64,000 nucleotides of DNA. It comes from Tamarix chinensis. Its lineage: Eukaryota > Streptophyta > Magnoliopsida > Caryophyllales > Tamaricaceae. Under the pieces are notes generated by a model. The model was not told the origin of the DNA, searched no databases, and saw nothing but the letters and a program-made list of their open reading frames with translations. The translations under genes and the position numbers were made by a program. Where the stretch lies: the NCBI GenBank assembly GCA_030549775.1, contig CM060178.1:64842896-64906895 (forward strand), given 5' to 3'. How positions within the stretch are numbered: the stretch's first letter is position 1; every line of letters begins with the position of its first letter. This document shows positions 44,980-56,800 of the stretch, piece after piece.

Positions 44980-47424
44980 CATAACCTTGCACACATAGCC
45001 CTATGTAGAGCCATGCGCACCCTCATAGTCATGTGCACACACATCTATGCACACCTATGCACAACCATATGCGTACACTCCTGGGCATACCCCTAAACAA
45101 TCGTTATCTCCTCCATACACACTTTCCCCTTGTCTATTTCTACACACCACCCAACACCAACCACCTCACACCACTCCCATAGTATTGGCACCAACAACCA
45201 ACAAAACCATGCAGCACCACCCCCAACACTACCAACCAAGCAATGCAACAACCCTTTTTTGCATTATCCCTTCACACAAATAACACACCATTATTGCACC
45301 TCTATGCCCATGAAACCTCCTTGCATAACACCACCACTGTACACTAGCCACGTTGCACCACCTCCCTTGCAACACTAACTCATGACACATATCTTGTAGC
45401 TCCATTGATTTGGGTTTCTCATATTCCCCTCCTCCTTTACCTTATATTTTCATTGTTTATTTTTTCATAAGTTCTAACCATGTTTCATTCTTGAGTTTTA
45501 GGTGATTTTATAGTAGTTTTGGAAGAATAGTCTTCGGTTTTATGTGATTAAGTACCCGTTACATTTTTGGTAATGATACCTACCATAGCTAGGGCTTTTT
45601 GTGTGCAATGTATATATTTTTATGAAATATAATATTTTGTATTATTATTTGCATAATGTTATTATGATAATGTTTTAATATGATATGTGTATTATATGAT
45701 GAAAAATTTAGAAAGATATAAAAACACGAGATTGTGTATGTTATTGGTTAAACTTAATTTCTACAAGTCATGAGTTTGGTATGAATCCCTATCTAAATTG
45801 GGCTATGGATTTTAACTTGTATACATATATTTTTTATTAAGGATATTCATGATAATACATGTTGGAAGTTGAAAACCATTTATATTGGGATTCACATAAT
45901 TATTGGTGAAATTATGGGCATCTTAAGGGTAATTTGGTTAATATAGGTTAAATATGGAATCCTTGGTATTATAAATTTTTACTGGGTAAAAATATGCTAA
46001 ATATATTATGTAAAATACTTTGAGAAATTATGAATAACCTAAGCCCAAGAAAATAAGAAAATTGCTTACAGAGTCAAGGTCATTATCGCATGTATAACAC
46101 ATTGGAGTTAAACCATGATTTTTGAATATGTTGTTAATATTGAAATTTTTAATAATTGGTACTAAGTTTGGTGGTCTCATGAATTTTATTGAAAATTTTG
46201 TCCCTAACTTATGAATCTAGAATATTGTAGGGATTGGTAAAAAGTAACCCTAGAGGCAGGCTATTATCATATGTGTAAAATATTGGATTGGACCTTGATT
46301 TTTGGATGTGATGTTAATAATAATATTTTATAAATTTATATTAAATTTGGTATTTATATAATTTATGGGAAATTTTATACCTAATTTGTGAAATTATAGT
46401 TTCGTAAGGATTTAGGAATAGTAATCCTAGAGGCAAGTTGTATCGCACGTGTAAGATATGGAAGTTAGACCTTCATTTTTAGGATATCTCATCAATAATT
46501 ATATCATATGAATGTTTATCAAATTTTTTTCCTAAATGTATATTATAGTTGAAGTTATGATCACCTTATGGTATTAGAGTTTTCTTAAGGGAAATATGCC
46601 ATTTTCCTTATAGGATTTCTGGACATTTCTGTGGTTATGCTTAATATGCTTCAAAAAATCCTATTAAGTGTAATTTTTTTACCTTTCATACCTATATGTT
46701 TTCCATATTAAGACCTTGAGAAAGAATACAATTGATAAGACATTAATTATTCAAAGTGAAATATTACATAAGTCAAGGCTGAGGTGTTTTGTCCATTCCA
46801 CTAGACGATAATAATGGCTCGGGTGTAATTTTTTCCTAAGAGGTACTCTAAGGTATTCAATCGATTTAAGAATAATAGTAAGGAGAGTGATTTATGGGTA
46901 TATGTTGTGCTCATTCAATCCAATGACAATAGTGACTTAGGAGCATTATATCCTAAGAGGTACTTCAATTAATTCCATCCAATTAAAAATAGTGGGGTTA
47001 TTGGACATAATATAAACAAGAATATGATACTAAGATAAATATAATGAATAAAATACTATTCACTTAAAGTGAAAGATTATATGAGTCATAATCAAGGTGT
47101 TGCATCTATTCTACCAGGCGATAATAGTGGCTTAAGAGTTGTTTTCTCTAAGATGTGCTTTAGGTCATTCCACCAATTTAAGAATAGTAGTCATAATCAT
47201 GTTTTTCCTAGTATATGTTAGGTCCATTCCACCAAATAATAATAGTAGGTTAGGAGCATTTTGTCCTAATATGTACTTTAGTTTGCTACATCTGATTAAA
47301 AATAGTGGGATCCTTAAATTCAACGTAAATAAAAATATAGGTTATGATTGCACATAATAATGAGATTTGGAATTAGCATTATCTTACCTCATATTATTTA
47401 AATCATTGTTTATGCATATTCTTG
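44980..47424 (+). mobile_element. LTR C, middle part
   Basis: The pyrimidine/CA-rich leader resumes after the hAT element (44980-45480). An AT-rich part then holds a three-copy ~178-bp tandem repeat (46075-46610), and an array with TCCACTAGACGATAATAATGG-type palindromes follows (46795-47330). CACTTAAAGTGAAAGA occurs at 47061. The LTR is interrupted at 47424 by solo LTR A2 and continues at 50879. The frames at 45047-45378 run through the CA-rich repeat and are not genes. Confidence 0.5.
46075..46610 (+). repeat. Three-copy ~178-bp tandem repeat in LTR C
   Basis: The units align from (A)GGCAAG/AGTCAAGG...TATCGCA(C/T)GTGTAA through GACCTTGATTTTTGGATGTGATGTTAATAA-like and AATTTTATACCTAA-like blocks. 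Starts lie near 46075, 46254 and 46431. Confidence 0.6.
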
Positions 47425-50400
47425 TGCAATGCCCAATATTTTTATGAAATTTATTGAATGAAATTTGTTGGTGTTTAATAGGATTTCATAATGTTTGATA
47501 TTGATTTAGAACTATGATTGGGTTTGAGGTAACGTTGGATCTGAATAAGGTTGGAAATATAAATTAAATAATTTTTCAAGTAGACTGATTGATTGGTTCT
47601 ATGAGCCAATCGGCCAGTTCATCATTTCAGCAAAATGGTTTTTTCTTGACCAAACCAATCAACTGGTTTAGGGGACCGATCAACTTGTATTTAGAAAAGT
47701 CAATAATTAGGCCAAACCGTTTAACTAGTTTGTCGAACTGAGTACAGTTTTAAACTCAATTTCTTAGAAAAAATTCTTATACCAAAATAAAACCTTGATA
47801 ACCCCATTCCAAATTGTTCTTAAAGATACTTAACCTTTTTATGATGCATTTTTCCTAAAATACTGCCTCAAAATGATATGAGAAGTTTGATTTGGATAAT
47901 TGAGAAAGAGAGATGACCTTATCCTTGTCTTCTTCCACCTCTTTCCTCTACACATTTTTGTAATTGTTGCTTCAATTCTAGACCTGATTTTGCTTAGCTA
48001 GGAGATTCCTCCCACACTAAATTTCCATTTCCCCTCTCATATTTGGCACTTATGGGCTAAATCGACATCCACCCCTCTAAAATTGCCATTTTAGCTCTAG
48101 AAGACAGATCAGCCTATCTTAGGCAAAATTTGCCTTCTCAACTCAAATTTGAATGGTAGAAATTAGGAATTTTGATCTGTGCTTGACCACACTGGTCATT
48201 GTATCAATTTTTTGGCTATAAATAGCCCTAATCGCCCCTTCTATTCACTTTTCTTTCAGCGACCAAAAACACCCTAGCCCTCTAACACTTGCCTTCTCCC
48301 CTCTCCACTTTGAGCCTTGCATTTGAATTATTTTACTCTTCTTATCATTTTTCTAGCTCCATCTTGTTTTATTGTTAAGTAAGAAAGGGTTAGATTTAGG
48401 AGAAAGTTAAGTTGATTTCATTAAAATCATCCTCTATTTTCTCTTAGGTGTGATATGTCTATTTTTCCTTTTTAATTCAACTTATAATTAGGGAAAATAT
48501 TCAATAATTTATGAGATTAAATTTTTATTAAGGTTTTGGAAGTTATGAATTTTTACAGATCAAGTTTTCTTCATTAAGGAAAGTTTTTCTTGCATCAAGT
48601 CAGTCATTCTTAATTTTAAAATGTGAATTAGTTAAGCTTATATGTTATGAAATATTTAAAGTTCTAATTTTTTATGTCTATATAAGTATATGTTTTTCAA
48701 ATTTGGTACTAGGTGAATAAATTGTAAAAAAAATTAAGAGAAATGCATGATTTTTATTGAAAACTGGGTTGTGATGATTAATGGTGAAATATGTAACTAT
48801 TATAAGCTAGAAATGTATCTATGTGATGGTAGTCCATGTTCCAATTCGGTATGGTAGGAAATTATAATTATGAAATGAATGAAAATGTCTGTGTTGTGCT
48901 TCTTGAGGGCAAACGATCTATTGGTTAGGTCCAACCGATCAATTGGTCCTTAGAATAATCAATTGTTCGACCCAACCCATCAACTGTTAGGTCTGTAGTG
49001 ACCTTAGTCTTATTCTCTACTTAAATCCATTGACTGGTATGGCAGAACTGATTGACTGGTTGATGAACAATCAAATGGTTTGTCCAAAACAATTTTTCAG
49101 TTTGAGGGAACCCTAAATTTAGCTGAGCTAAACAAACCAATTGATCTACTAGTTCGGCTAGTTTTTGTGATTTTGAATTCTCAACTTAGTTATGCTTTGA
49201 GATTGTGTCTAGCATTGTTATATGACTATTAAATAGGTAAAATACCTATGTTGACATTGATCAACAACCTAATGGATGAATTAAATGAACCATGATTAAT
49301 GACATACTCAATAGATGTTGTAAAGGCCTTCATGGGTAAACCCAAGTAGAAGTTTGATGTCTTTGAAAAGGGTGATGAAATACGAACATTGTCTTAGATG
49401 GATTAATATAATGGATTTGGTTAATATTGAGTAAGAATTAATGGAAATCCCACAAATGGTTGGGGATGGAAAGGGTTAACACGGAATAATTATGTGAATG
49501 TCTTATTAAAATAGTTTATGGGTCTTATATGATCCCCTAACTTTGAGAATAACATACTAATCATGTAAAGTGAAAGACAATCGAGCTACGTATGGGTCTA
49601 GGTTACTCGATCCTCGATTAGCTATCAGTGGTTAATCTACTTTCAAGCGAGATCCTAGTATATTTTAGTGCCATACCTACTCGAGACATCGATGATGTAC
49701 TATGGGGTATTGATACTAAAGAATCTGGTTACCTTGATGGTTTTTGACTTTGGTCTAGACTTATATCCATTTGTAGTTTTGGATTTGGCTCAAACTTATG
49801 TCCATTGGTGGTTACTTAGCTTCAGCCTGGACTTTATGTCCCTTAGTTTGGATAGGCTTCCATAGTATATGAGACTATAGGGTAGTGCACTATCTATCAC
49901 TCAATGATAATGATGAAATTTGGGATGAATACTTCAATAATAATTACAATGAGTAATTAGAAAATAACTTGGAATGGGATGAATAAAATGAGGATGTGGA
50001 TGAAATGGAAATTAAAAGAGAGGGAACGAGAAAGAGAAATAATGACTGTAAATGAATGACCTAATGGATTGGGTAAGTTGGAAAATAAATCCAATAAAAA
50101 AACCATGTGAATGTATGGTAGAAACCCTAATTGTCATTTAAATAACCTACTTAGTACTTGGATATGACAATCTATGATGGTGTATAATGAAGACAAGCAT
50201 GATGTATCATGAATTGCCTAAATCATGCATGGTATAAGTTCTGATCCATTATATGACCATGACAGGGTAGGTACATCTAATTATATAGTATTCGCATGAC
50301 TCATGTTAAGTATTAATTCAACAATATGGTAAGATCTTGTATGCTTGTGACTCACATTGAAGAAGTAACTTGGCTTTCTTAGTGCATAGCGTATTGATGT

Positions 50401-50878
50401 GCCCATTTTCTTAGTCACCTACTCATTCCCACGAGTAAAGAGCCATGAGCATGTTTTTGGGGGATGGCTAATAGTGGGCCTACCTCATCTTAGACTCGGG
50501 GGTTGAGAGTATGGATATTGAGAGACTTTTGTGCGGTCCATGATGGAGCAATGTTTTAGGGCTATGCCCTACTTTATTTTCTACCGTAATAGCATTGTAT
50601 TTCAATTTAATCTACCTTCCTCTATTTAAATATATCGAGGCCTTATTGTGTAAACATTTTCTTTAAGTATTTATATATCTTATTCTTGCGCATTGTACTT
50701 AATTTTGGTTGGTTTGATTTTTTTTAGCAATGTATCTAATATGGAAGGGGCAACCGATGTCTATCTTGTGTTAGGTATAGCGTTAGCACCCTGTTTTTTC
50801 TAAGTGTGTTTGATATTTTTTTACTTCTATAATATTTTAAAACGAAATTTTTTAGTAGTTAAAAATAAGGGCATTATA
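47425..50878 (+). mobile_element. Solo LTR A2 (family A) with 5-bp target duplication
   Basis: It starts TGCAATGCCC, homologous to the A1 LTR start TGTAATACCC, and ends GGGCATTATA (A1: GGGTGTTACA); 3454 bp. TCTTG flanks both ends (47420-47424 and 50879-50883). It is colinear with 6566-9942, including the AACCAATC palindromes, TATA box, tandem array, CTCAT hairpin (50420-50437) and U5 stem-loop (50733-50777). No interior is present. Confidence 0.85.
48217..48224 (+). promoter_or_regulatory. Predicted TATA box of LTR A2
   Basis: TATAAATA lies within GGCTATAAATAGCCC, upstream of a pyrimidine-rich leader, at the same place as in A1. Confidence 0.55.
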
Positions 50879-51092
50879 TCTTGTATGTGATCTTATGTAT
50901 TATATTGTCATCTTACTAAATATATAGTATACTCATCATAATTTTTATGGGTACTATTCATTCCCATAAGCAAATCCACCTTATTTATATGTGATAGTTG
51001 ATTGCTAATTTTTATGTGATTTCCTTCGGTGAGTGCATAATTTGATTAGTATATGGTATGCTTATTCAAATATTTCTATCTCTCTATGAACT
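50879..51092 (+). mobile_element. LTR C continuation after A2
   Basis: It contains TAGTATACTCATC and TTCATTCCCATAAGCA, modules typical of the distal LTR. It is repeated at 54881-55092. Confidence 0.5.
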
Positions 51093-52479
51093 CAAATATG
51101 TCACCCTCAACATGCACGTTCCAAACCATCTACTCCTGTCCCCCCAAGAGGGCCCATCTTATATTTTGAGACTTCTACACCTCTTATCAAGCCCCAACAT
51201 CCTTTCCTTCTTCCACTTACTCAACTAGAGGCCTAACTCCCAAGTGTTTGGGTCAAGGCCCACTACCTTACGACATCCCAATAGGGGTTTTCTCCTGAAA
51301 CCCTAATTTGGGCCTATGTGGCCCATCCTTCTCTACTTGACACAACTAAGGCTACTTTAACACCCCACACATCACCTTACTTAGATTCAACTCCCATCAT
51401 TTCACTTTACTCCCCCAAATACACATGTGACCATAAAACCCTAGTTGGCCACACCAAACCCTAGCACCGTTCTTTCCCACATATCACCTCCATTTCTCAC
51501 CTGCCATCCTTGCTTTCCCATGACATCCCTACTCACCCTACACATGATATTCTTCCACCCTCATCCCATACTCCACTCACCCTCGATTATTATTACTTTC
51601 ACAACTACCTCAAATAGGGTTTTCCTCCCAAACCCTAGCCAAATCTCTTATGCAACTTTATACCAACCTACGTACTATTCTTAGCCCAAAGCCTCCAATC
51701 ACTCAAATAACTCTTCCTTTACCTTACTTACACCTCAAGACAACTTTTCACACATAATTATCGTCCCCATGTAAACTCTAGAAGTCTCCATGCAAACCTT
51801 AGAAACTCCCATGCAAAGTTTACCCCACTCTTTTATTTTATTCATAACCCCCTTTTATTTGCCCCCTCCCCCATGGATCATGAGATAATTAGGTCAATCA
51901 TATATCCACTTGGTCAACTCACTTCACCCTTTTTCCTTTTTCATACTCTAACCCCATACCAATATATTAAATATCCTAGCATGCATGTCCTAAAGGGCCA
52001 CGTCATATAATATCATAAGCACAACATATACATATTATACACATGACATAAGAAAGCCACATAAGCATACCTCAACTCCAAGATATGCTACATGTAAAAT
52101 AGTTATAATAATCATAAAATACACAAAATAACATTGTACATGGCATACAAGGTATATTATTCACACATAGAGGGCCTCAGCTACATCCTTACCTAATACA
52201 ACATCGGTCTTGGAGCATGCTACTACGCCTCCTTAGGGTTTTGACTGGATTCACCTATAAGAGGAAAAACTAAGGTTTAATTTCCCTCTTATTAAAAATC
52301 ACTATTATTTCCTACCTTACTCTAATATTAGTGTTACTATTATTAATAAGAGCTTTACAACTAAAAATAGGATTTTTATTCTCAAGGTTTCCAACTAGGT
52401 TATTACTAGTCAAAATAGTTTCATGTTAAGGTACTTATAGCCATATTTATATTATTAAAGATAAGAGTTTCAATATTAC

Positions 52480-52983
52480 TAATAGTAGTAATAATAGTAG
52501 TTGTAGCAAAAATAATAACAATGATGATGATGATGATAGCAATAGTTCTAACCCTAAGAATAATACTTGAAAGGGGTCTTAATAATCATAATAATAGAAA
52601 CATTAGTGGTAATAGGGTTAAGGTTATAATAGTGTTAGTAATAAAAATAATAATATAATATTAGTAATAATAACAAAATGATACTATTGTTAAGGATAAT
52701 ACTAATAATAATAACAAACGAAACAATGATCATGTAAGGGTTCGAATATTTATAATAATAATAGTAGTAGTAGTAGTAATAATATAATAAGGTTAGCATT
52801 AATAATAGTAATAATGATGATGATGATGATAAAAGTAATAATGATATTAATGGTAATAAAAATAAGAATAATCATAATAATAAATAAAATAGGGTTTCGA
52901 ATTCTTTAAAATAATAACGGGATAAATATCCTGAGGCTATATTTAGTAATAACAATGATAAAAAAAATAATAGTAATGATACC

Positions 52984-53029
<46 letters not shown>

Positions 53030-53060
53030 GGATAACAACATTAATACAAATAAAAGAGAT
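52480..53060. repeat. Triplet-rich simple sequence with (AAT)n
   Basis: Dispersed AAT, GAT and TAG triplets, with a pure (AAT)n run of about 16 units at 52984-53030 and a GATGATGATGATGAT run near 52813. Confidence 0.85.
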
Positions 53061-53822
53061 AATAATAGCATAAATAGGGTTTTGAGGGTTAGGATACTAC
53101 CTACGATTGATGGTAATAAGGTGGCACCGGTGGCGGCTAGGAAGAGAGAATAGAGGTGGAAAGTAGGTTTTTTAGGATAAGAGAGGGGGATGAGAGGGTG
53201 ATTGAGGTGGTGGAGGATGCCTGAGGTTGAGAGGGTTGGAATGATGGTGGCGGCGTAGCTAAAAGGGGCAACACAGGCGGCAGTAGTGTGGTGGCCAAAG
53301 GTCGTGGAGATGGAGTAAAGGATAAAGAGAGGGAGGCAGGGGAAAAGGAAGGTAGGGGAGGTAGAGGAGGTTCTGGTGGTGGTTTTGGGGGTAGGGGAGT
53401 GGTGGTTGCGTCGGGAATGGCAGTAGATGGCAGCACGAAGGGTAGCGGTGGGTAAGTTGAAGTTGGTTAAATGGCCAACTTTGCGAGGCCAAGGTGGCTC
53501 ATGCAGGGAGGGTTAAGGGTGGTGAGGGGTATAGCTCGGTAGAGGGTGGTGGAGGGAGTGTTTTGGGAGGTGGTTTGGGTGGCAATAATGGAGCGGATGG
53601 CTAAACAGGCGGTGTGCACAAAGGGAGAAAATTTGTGGCCAGAGAAAAAAGGTGGAAAAGGGAGAGGTTGAAGGGTATTTATGGGCCATTGATGGGGGGA
53701 AGAGGGGAAGATGATGGCACACGTGGTAGGTCATTGGCCGACGGCATGCGCCTAGTGCAAGCCTACAAAGTTACAGGTCTGGCAACTCAGGGAAGGAGAA
53801 AGGAAGGGAGAGAGAGGCACAT

Positions 53823-53868
53823 GTGAGGAGGGAGGGAGGGAGGGAGAGAGAGAGAGAGAGAGAGAGAG
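53823..53868. repeat. (GGGA)n / (GA)n microsatellite
   Basis: A GAGGGAGGGAGGGA-type run passes into about 12 GA units, within the purine-rich part of the reverse LTR. Confidence 0.9.
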
Positions 53869-54531
53869 ATTGGGTAGAGAAGGGAGAGGGATCAACGGGG
53901 AAGAGAGTGGAGGTGGCAGGCCAACGTTCTGCAACCTGCACCAGGAAGAGAGGAAGTCGAGGGGTCGGGGAAGAAGGAAGGTTGGGGGAGAAAAGAAGAA
54001 GAAGGGGTGTGGACCGGTCAGTCCAGGGGAAAAGCAAGAAAGAAAAAGAGGGAGCTAGAATAAGTGTCTAGCAAGGGAGAAGAAGGGCGGCGGGCTTGGG
54101 TCGCGTAGGGGAGGGAGAAGTCTGGCCATGAGGGAAGGGTTGGCCTAGATCGGGGAGGAAGGAAAGAAATAAAAGGAAAAAGGTGAGGAAGAAAAGAAAA
54201 GAAAATAGGGGAAAAGGGAAAAAAGAAAAAATAGATGGGTTGGGATATTTAGAATATTTTGTTATTTTAGGATATTTAAAATAATAATATTTTAATAAAA
54301 TAATAATTAAATTTCCTTTTTAAGTTAATTTAGCATTTTTAAAAGATTTTTCCTCAATTACATTTTAAATAGTAAAACACCCTACTTTTTTCCAATTAAA
54401 TTATTTATTATTTTTCTCTTGATTTTTCCTTAATTACTTCATCTTATTTTAATAAAATAATTTATTTAATTAATTTTCCTAATGAATCCTTATTTTACCA
54501 TAATTCTCTAAATTAGGATTTTGGGGTATTT

Positions 54532-55092
54532 TACTAATAGTGGGCCTACCTCATTTTTGACTCAAGGATTGAGAGTGTGGATATTGAGAGACTTTTGTGC
54601 GATCCATGACGGAGCAATGTTTTGTGGCTACGCCCTACTTTATTTTCTATTGGAATAGCATTGTATTTCAATTTAATCTACCTTCCTCTATTTGACTATG
54701 TCGAGGCCTTGTTGTGTAAATGTTTTCTTTAAGTATGTATATATCCTATTCTTGCGCACTCTACTTAGTTTTGGTTGGTTTGATTTTTTAGCATTGTATC
54801 TAATATGGAAGGGGCGACTGATGTATATCTTGTGTTAGGTAAAACAAAAATTTTTAGTAGTTAAAAATAGGGGTGTTACATCTTGTATGTGATCTTATGT
54901 ACTGTAGTGTCACCTTAATAAGTATATAGCATACTCATAATAATTTTTATGGGTATTATTTATTCCCATGAGCAAATCCACCTTATTTTATAGGTGATAA
55001 TTGATTGCTAATTATAATGTGCTTTCCTTCGTTGAGTGCATAATCCGATTAGTATATGGTATGGTTATTCAGATATTTTATCTCTCTATGAA
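54532..55092 (+). mobile_element. Partial second copy of A2 3' end plus LTR C flank
   Basis: 54532-54880 matches 50467-50878 at about 90% by eye, minus an internal ~75 bp. It keeps the intact terminus GGGGTGTTACA, followed by the same TCTTG. 54881-55092 matches 50879-51092. The border at 54531 is abrupt. Confidence 0.8.
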
Positions 55093-56800
55093 CTCTTATT
55101 CCTCTATTTTCATTATACTTATTCCCTTATATCTATTTTGTATCTTGTATCATAGTGGAATCAAGTGTGGGAACCTATTTTCATTATACAATAATCTTGG
55201 TCGTTGGCTCCTTAACTTTCTTGCAGCTAGTGTTCCACCGCTTCTCATTCTTCTATCAATGCTTGCTGCTCTATTCCTTGTCATTTCTCAACAGAAGACG
55301 GAGTTCGGCCCCTTCAGGCTCCAACAACCTCAAGACTGAATTAATTAAGCTTAGATTCTTGATATTAATTTCTTTACCTAAATTAATTACAAGTATGAGA
55401 TGTATAATGTAATTGTTTGATTATAACTTTGATTGTTAATTAGTAATTTAGTATAATGAAGATCCTAATTGTTGAATTTGAAAGTTGTCGAATGAAGACC
55501 TAATTCTCAATTAATTATTTCTTAATTAAATATAGATAAACCATTGATATATACAAAGTATTGAATGTATCAAAATGAGTATTGTGATCTTATAAATTTC
55601 ATAAACTTAGTAAGAGTTTAGCTAGCAGATGGAGCAAAGCCTATAGTACAGGATTTAAAATATCAAAAAAGTTATGTCTTATTTCCACCATTAATAATCT
55701 ATTAAACTAAATACAAATTTGACTTAGATTTAACGGGACTAACCGTTCATAACATACATATCGCGAATGACAACGGTATGCAAATTGTAAAAGAAACATT
55801 GTATAGACTCTAATTTTGAGATGTATTTAGATGTAGCACTTCTCCTTGTATACAAAATGTGAAATATTTATCTACACATTAAAATAGAGAGGAGAAAAAA
55901 ATGAGTGAGTTTGAAAGGTGCTACTTCCACTCTAATTTTGAGCGGTGGATGTAGACAATAACGACACTAAGAAGGGGGGGGGGAATCAACACGATGTAGC
56001 GAGAAAATTAGTTACGAATAGTATATTGCATATAAATTCGACCGACGCTGACTCCAACAGTATTATCCAGCATATACTTTATGTATGCTGATGGACATGG
56101 CCGACACATCGTGGGACGAGAAAGAAGAAGAAGAAGAAAAAAAAACGTGCATCATTACAAGGTCAACGAATCATTTTTTCCGGGCCCTTGCGGCTGTGGT
56201 TTGTTCAACTATTTCCAGATCTCCACTTTGGGGGGTTGGGGATGAACCATTGACTCATGATTGCGGTGAGATTGCGGAAAGCTACCGGCGACTTTGCCGT
56301 GGTCAAAATCCTATTATAATGTACGTCGTTTAATTTTTAATTGAAGTTCGGCTTGCATAAGTTTTCAATTTCTAGCAAAATTTAAAAACCACTAAAATGA
56401 TATAAATATTTAAAAAGATTACTTGCTGTACTCATAAAATAAATGTTTGTGAGTAATGAATACATATAATGGAATAAATAAGTTACACTTCTTTACATAT
56501 GGTATAATTAAATAAATATGTTATAATTGTATTGATAAATTTATTATCCGTTCATATTTATATACAATAAAAATTTCACAATAAAATAATATACTATTAA
56601 TAGTATTATATTATTAATTTTATTAAAAAAATATTTCATACTTTATTCAACTAAATTATAAGAAAATTTAAAAGGATGCGAATTTTATATTGGCTAAATT
56701 TTTTCCATATAAGGTCATGCTTAGAATGACAGTAAAAGCCCCTAAAAAAAATACAGAAGAAATTATTTTTCCTCTTATATCTGTTTGGTATAAGTAAAAT
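55093..56800. other. AT-rich interval without recognised gene
   Basis: No family is recognised. 55150-55340 and 56060-56335 are less AT-rich than the surroundings. Frames of 112 and 82 codons (55001-55339 and 56085-56333) have no recognisable domain, and the first runs through the duplicated LTR tail. CTCTAATTTTGAG occurs twice (about 55809 and 55929) near GTAGCACTT and GTGCTAC, possibly a small MITE. G10 run at 55974-55983. Confidence 0.3.

Larger units (their letters stand above)
51093..54531 (-). mobile_element. Reverse-strand B-type LTR fragment
   Basis: The right end GGATTTTGGGGTATTTTAC is the reverse complement of a TGAAATACCCCAAAA-type LTR start. From the left come GGGTCAAGGCCCACTA and the telo-box palindrome (about 51288-51305), as in B and E. 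CATGTAAACTC/CATGCAAACC units follow (51768-51820), then AT-rich and triplet-rich sequence and a purine-rich block (53100-54230). The left end is truncated mid-LTR. The overlapping frames on both strands in 53137-54071 follow simple-sequence composition and are not genes. Confidence 0.5.

Noticed and set aside
53137..54071. Cluster of Pro/Ser/Leu-rich and Gly/Arg/Glu-rich frames on both strands
   Set aside because: Composition-driven frames in the purine-rich part of a reverse LTR with GA microsatellite.
55001..55339. 112-codon frame with hydrophobic stretch
   Set aside because: Its first part lies in the duplicated LTR flank and no domain or homologue is recognised.
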